In this document: positions 61,782 to 64,000 of the stretch, piece by piece | Position numbering within the stretch: the stretch's first letter is position 1 | Layout of the letters: each line of letters starts with the position of its first letter | Source: Kitasatospora sp. MAP5-34 | Lineage (GTDB): Bacteria > Actinomycetota > Actinomycetes > Streptomycetales > Streptomycetaceae | DNA: 64,000 nucleotides | Direction of reading: 5' to 3' | NCBI RefSeq assembly: GCF_029894335.1 | Contig: NZ_JARXZC010000010.1 | Location: 62,001-126,000 of the forward strand | Made by a program: the position numbers and the translations under genes | Notes under the pieces: model-generated | The model's database searches: none | Told to the model about the DNA's origin: nothing | The model's input: only the letters and a program-made list of their open reading frames with translations

Positions 61782-62297
61782 GTGACCGAGCAGAGCACCC
61801 CCAAGCCTCAGCCCAAGCCCGCCGGAGCCCCCGAACCGGAGGCCATCCGCTGGTTCGGTACCAGCTGGGTCGATCGCGGGTCCGGCTACTGGCTGCGGCG
61901 CGTCCTCGTCGCGGTCGGCGCGCTGGCCGCCGCCGTCGCGGTGGCCCTCGTGCTGCGCTTCGGCGTCGGCGGGGTGAAGGTGTCCAACTCGGGCGGCTTC
62001 GTCTACGGGCTGCTGCTCGCCGCCATCGCGGTCTGCTCCTGCCTCGCCGCCGTACGCACCTGGCGGCTGCTCGGTGAGGGCCGCGACGCCCTCACCGGCT
62101 GGATGGCCGAGGACAGGTCGCTCGGCGCGGTCTGGCTGATCGGCTGCGTCGGCGCGTTGATCGCGTACTTCGTCCGCAGCCTCATCGAGGCCCCCGGCGA
62201 GTCCGTCGCGCGGGCCCGGTACGAGCAGGCCACCGAGAGGTACGAGAGCCGCCGCCCCGGCCGCCCAGGCCGTCAGGGCCGGAAGCGGAAGGGCTGA
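61782..62297 (+). CDS. Small three-helix membrane protein
   Basis: A 171-residue protein with a proline/lysine-rich cytoplasmic N terminus (PKPQPKPAGAPEPEAIRW), three hydrophobic helices (about 40-60, 72-92 and 114-134) and a basic arginine/glycine-rich tail ending RQGRKRKG. No family function is recognised. GTG 61782 fits a leaderless message. It is convergent with the next membrane protein gene. Confidence 0.7.
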   Translation: MTEQSTPKPQPKPAGAPEPEAIRWFGTSWVDRGSGYWLRRVLVAVGALAAAVAVALVLRFGVGGVKVSNSGGFVYGLLLAAIAVCSCLAAVRTWRLLGEGRDALTGWMAEDRSLGAVWLIGCVGALIAYFVRSLIEAPGESVARARYEQATERYESRRPGRPGRQGRKRKG

Positions 62298-62355
62298 GCT
62301 CACCGCCGCGAGGCCGTTCTGCGGTCCCGCACGCGCACGCGCCGCGAGTCGGCGG

Positions 62356-62853
62356 TTACTTGGTCCGTCCGCTCGGCCAGGCGAGCGCGGGGGAGACGGG
62401 CCAGGGGCTGTCGGGGGCCGGTGTGCCGGCGGTGGTGGCCGGCGACGCGGTGGGGGAGGGGGTGAGGGACGTGGTGGGCGACGCCGTCCCGGTCGGCCGG
62501 ACGACCGGCCGCTGCGGCGCCTCGGCCTTGCCGCCCAGTTGCAGGCCGAGCAGGGCCAAGCCGCAGACGCAGAGCACGATCAGCGCGGTCTGCCGGCTCC
62601 GCCCCAGCCCGGCGCCGATCCGCCGGAGGGCGCGGGCACGGCGTCGGCCGCTCAGCTTCACCACTTGGGCGTCGGCCCGGTGGGGGACGGGCTCCGGGGG
62701 TTCGCGCTGCCACTTGGCGGCGAGCATCCGGGCGCGGCCGGACTGCTCCTTCACGGTGGCGGCCCGGACGAAGTCCTCGTCCAGGACCAGCCCGTCGAAC
62801 GGGTCGTCCTGCGGCCCGTCGGAGGGGTGTTCCGGATCTTCGGCAATCGGCAC
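62356..62853 (-). CDS. Single-pass membrane protein with Thr/Pro-rich exterior
   Basis: A 165-residue protein: an acidic and then basic cytoplasmic part of about 90 residues (DPFDGLVLDEDFVRAATVKE, then SGRRRARALRRIGAG), one helix at about 88-108 (TALIVLCVCGLALLGLQLGG) and a threonine/proline/serine-rich tail. Similar proteins with a DEDFVRAA motif are common in Streptomyces; their role is unknown. GTG 62853 lies 6 nt after CATACT, which may be a leaderless -10. Confidence 0.72.
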   Translation of the reverse strand: MPIAEDPEHPSDGPQDDPFDGLVLDEDFVRAATVKEQSGRARMLAAKWQREPPEPVPHRADAQVVKLSGRRRARALRRIGAGLGRSRQTALIVLCVCGLALLGLQLGGKAEAPQRPVVRPTGTASPTTSLTPSPTASPATTAGTPAPDSPWPVSPALAWPSGRTK

Positions 62854-62953
62854 GCGGTCAGTATGCAGATCCGCGCCGACAGCCCCTCAGTCGGGTGGCC
62901 GAACTGCGGGGCTTCGGTGCTCACTCTGTGGCGATAGCACCTGTTTCGTACCG

Positions 62954-63403
62954 TCAGCCCTCGCGCCGCGCCCGCTTCACCGAGCCGACCACCCCGGCCA
63001 CCACCAGCAGGAGTCCGGCCGGCAGCAGTGAGGTGAAGAGTGCGCCGAACAGGCCCCAGCTGCCCAGGATCGTCAGGGCCAGCGTGTTCAGCACCAGCAG
63101 CGCACCCGCCGCCGGCAGCGCCGACTGCCAGGGGTGCTCGTCCACCCAGCGGCGCAGTCGGCGATCGCCGGTGTCCCGCCGGAGCCGGCCGCCGACGGTG
63201 CCCACCAGGAAGAAGAAGAACAGTGCCAGCCCGACCGGCCCGGCCAGGATGTCCAACGACCAGTGCCCGGTGACGAGGTCGACCCCGAGCGCCGCAGCGC
63301 CCACCACGGTGCCGACGGCCGCAGCCGTCCGCCAGGGCCCGAGCGTCGCCGACGCGACGGCGAGCTGCCTGCTATCACTTCGCGACAAATCTCCGTGTCC
63401 CAT
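62954..63403 (-). CDS. Small multi-pass membrane protein
   Basis: A 149-residue protein with four hydrophobic segments in two pairs (AAAVGTVVGAAALGVDL, LDILAGPVGLALFFFFLVG, ALPAAGALLVLNTLALTIL and LFTSLLPAGLLLVVAGVVG) and a basic loop RLRRDTGDRRLRRW between them. No function is recognised. The start is uncertain: ATG 63403 has GGAGG only one base upstream, and ATG 63439 is a longer alternative without a clear site. Confidence 0.6.
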   Translation of the reverse strand: MGHGDLSRSDSRQLAVASATLGPWRTAAAVGTVVGAAALGVDLVTGHWSLDILAGPVGLALFFFFLVGTVGGRLRRDTGDRRLRRWVDEHPWQSALPAAGALLVLNTLALTILGSWGLFGALFTSLLPAGLLLVVAGVVGSVKRARREG

Positions 63404-63537
63404 GCCTCCACGGTGCTCCGCCGCAGGCCCGGACGCCATAGGGGTGACCCCTGAGTTTCCCCTTAGGCCGGTCGGTCCAAGGAGCATGATCGCCGCAGCT
63501 GGGAGCACGACGAAGCAGCAGGGGGCTTCGCGCCGGG

Positions 63538-63693
63538 TCAGGTCAGCGGGCTGCGGATGTCCTGCTCGCGAAGCCCTGTGATGACCCGCGTGACCGTGGG
63601 GTAGTCGTCGGCAACGTGGAGGACGGTCAATCCGTGGTGGACAGCGGTCGCGCACACGAGCAGGTCGATCGGACCGGGCGCGCGGTGTTGACC
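63538..63693 (-). pseudogene. C-terminal remnant of a VapC-type PIN-domain toxin
   Basis: On the minus strand the residues GQHRAPGPIDLLVCATAVHH followed by GLTVLHVADDYPTVTRVITG match the last third of VapC ribonucleases (usual pattern DLLIAATA, GLTLLH.D.DF..I...TG). The N-terminal catalytic part is absent: upstream sequence in this frame belongs to the proC promoter side, and no antitoxin gene is adjacent. It looks like the residue of a lost toxin-antitoxin locus. Confidence 0.65.
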
Positions 63694-63769
63694 GCAGCGT
63701 GGACATCCCCGCTCCGGGGACCTTGCTGGTGCGAGGATGACGGCACAGCGGACCGACGAAGGAGTGGCC

Positions 63770-64000
63770 ATGAGCGGCAGCGGCGCAACCGGACAGAAGA
63801 TCGCCTTCCTCGGCACCGGCAAGATCGGGGAGGCCCTGCTCTCCGGCCTGCTGCGCTCGGGCAAGGACCCGGCCGACGTACTGGTCACCACCCGCCGCCC
63901 CGACCGGGCCGCCGAACTCACCGCCAGGTACGGCGTCGCCGTCGTCGGCAACGCCGAGGCCGCCAAGCTCGCCGACACCCTCATCCTGGCCGTGAAGCCG
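63770..64000 (+). CDS. proC: Pyrroline-5-carboxylate reductase, N-terminal part
   Basis: The gene runs off the right edge; 77 codons are visible. QKIAFLGTGKIGEALLSGLL is the NAD(P) dinucleotide loop of ProC, followed by DVLVTTRRPDRAAELTARYG with the arginine pair typical of NADPH use, and by NAEAAKLADTLILAVKP. It makes proline from pyrroline-5-carboxylate. ATG 63770 has GAAGGAG about 6 nt upstream. Confidence 0.9.
   Translation, partial: MSGSGATGQKIAFLGTGKIGEALLSGLLRSGKDPADVLVTTRRPDRAAELTARYGVAVVGNAEAAKLADTLILAVKP

Overview
The window is GC-rich actinobacterial chromosome with strong third-position GC in its genes. Its gene order (radA-disA, mutY, clpC, lsr2, lysS, then the NAD/CoA biosynthesis run) and its families (an EshA-type encapsulin, a conservon, Lsr2, many NarL-type kinases) point to Streptomyces or a close relative such as Kitasatospora. 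No rRNA, tRNA, CRISPR array, complete insertion sequence or phage gene was seen. Both ends cut genes: an encapsulin-like gene on the left and proC on the right.

Layout. 1-1638: end of a family 2B encapsulin (EshA) gene followed by a polyprenyl diphosphate synthase. 1693-5845: an NAD(P)-binding epimerase-like protein, a GAP-family membrane protein, and a chimeric sigma-like/zinc anti-sigma/membrane/BACON protein divergent from radA. 6016-11195: the genome-maintenance genes radA, disA (c-di-AMP synthesis) and mutY with a small membrane protein. 11347-18325: MFS exporter with divergent TetR regulator, M23 peptidase, an aldehyde dehydrogenase and a threonine-aldolase-like lyase. 18481-25593: clpC (with a candidate SigR promoter), a primase-polymerase-like protein, lsr2, a BlaI-type regulator with a short ArgA, and lysS with a 51-residue membrane protein gene. 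25720-34505: a surface protein with a LASTG sorting signal, a conserved protein, and one long minus-strand operon DUF2520-panC-panD-nadB-nadC-coaX that makes CoA and NAD precursors, partly from aspartate. 34731-43533: a three-gene conservon lacking its GTPase, a sedolisin protease and two-component genes.

43638-45814 holds an NDUFAF7-like methyltransferase overlapping a stand-alone NuoD paralogue, the bacterial equivalent of a known mitochondrial enzyme and its substrate. 46979-51872 is a type VII-type cassette: a WXG100-like protein, a 1022-residue polymorphic toxin ending in a papain-fold deamidase-like domain, and an overlapping multidomain immunity protein. 52057-64000 carries a CtaG-like oxidase assembly factor, an LCP cell-wall ligase with a membrane partner, an alpha/beta hydrolase, a Ppx/GppA phosphatase, a TIM-barrel isomerase with a histone-like lysine-rich N terminus, a methyltransferase, ilvD, three small membrane proteins, a VapC remnant and the start of proC.

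Two patterns run across the window. At least eleven genes have a TANNNT-type hexamer ending 6-9 nt before the start codon and no Shine-Dalgarno sequence, as expected for leaderless mRNAs; I used this to choose several starts. An interspersed repeat with the core GGGGCGCGGGGAACT occurs at five intergenic sites, and short tandem repeats of 11, 15 and 16 bp occupy other gaps. All functional calls are by eye from motifs; no database search was run.
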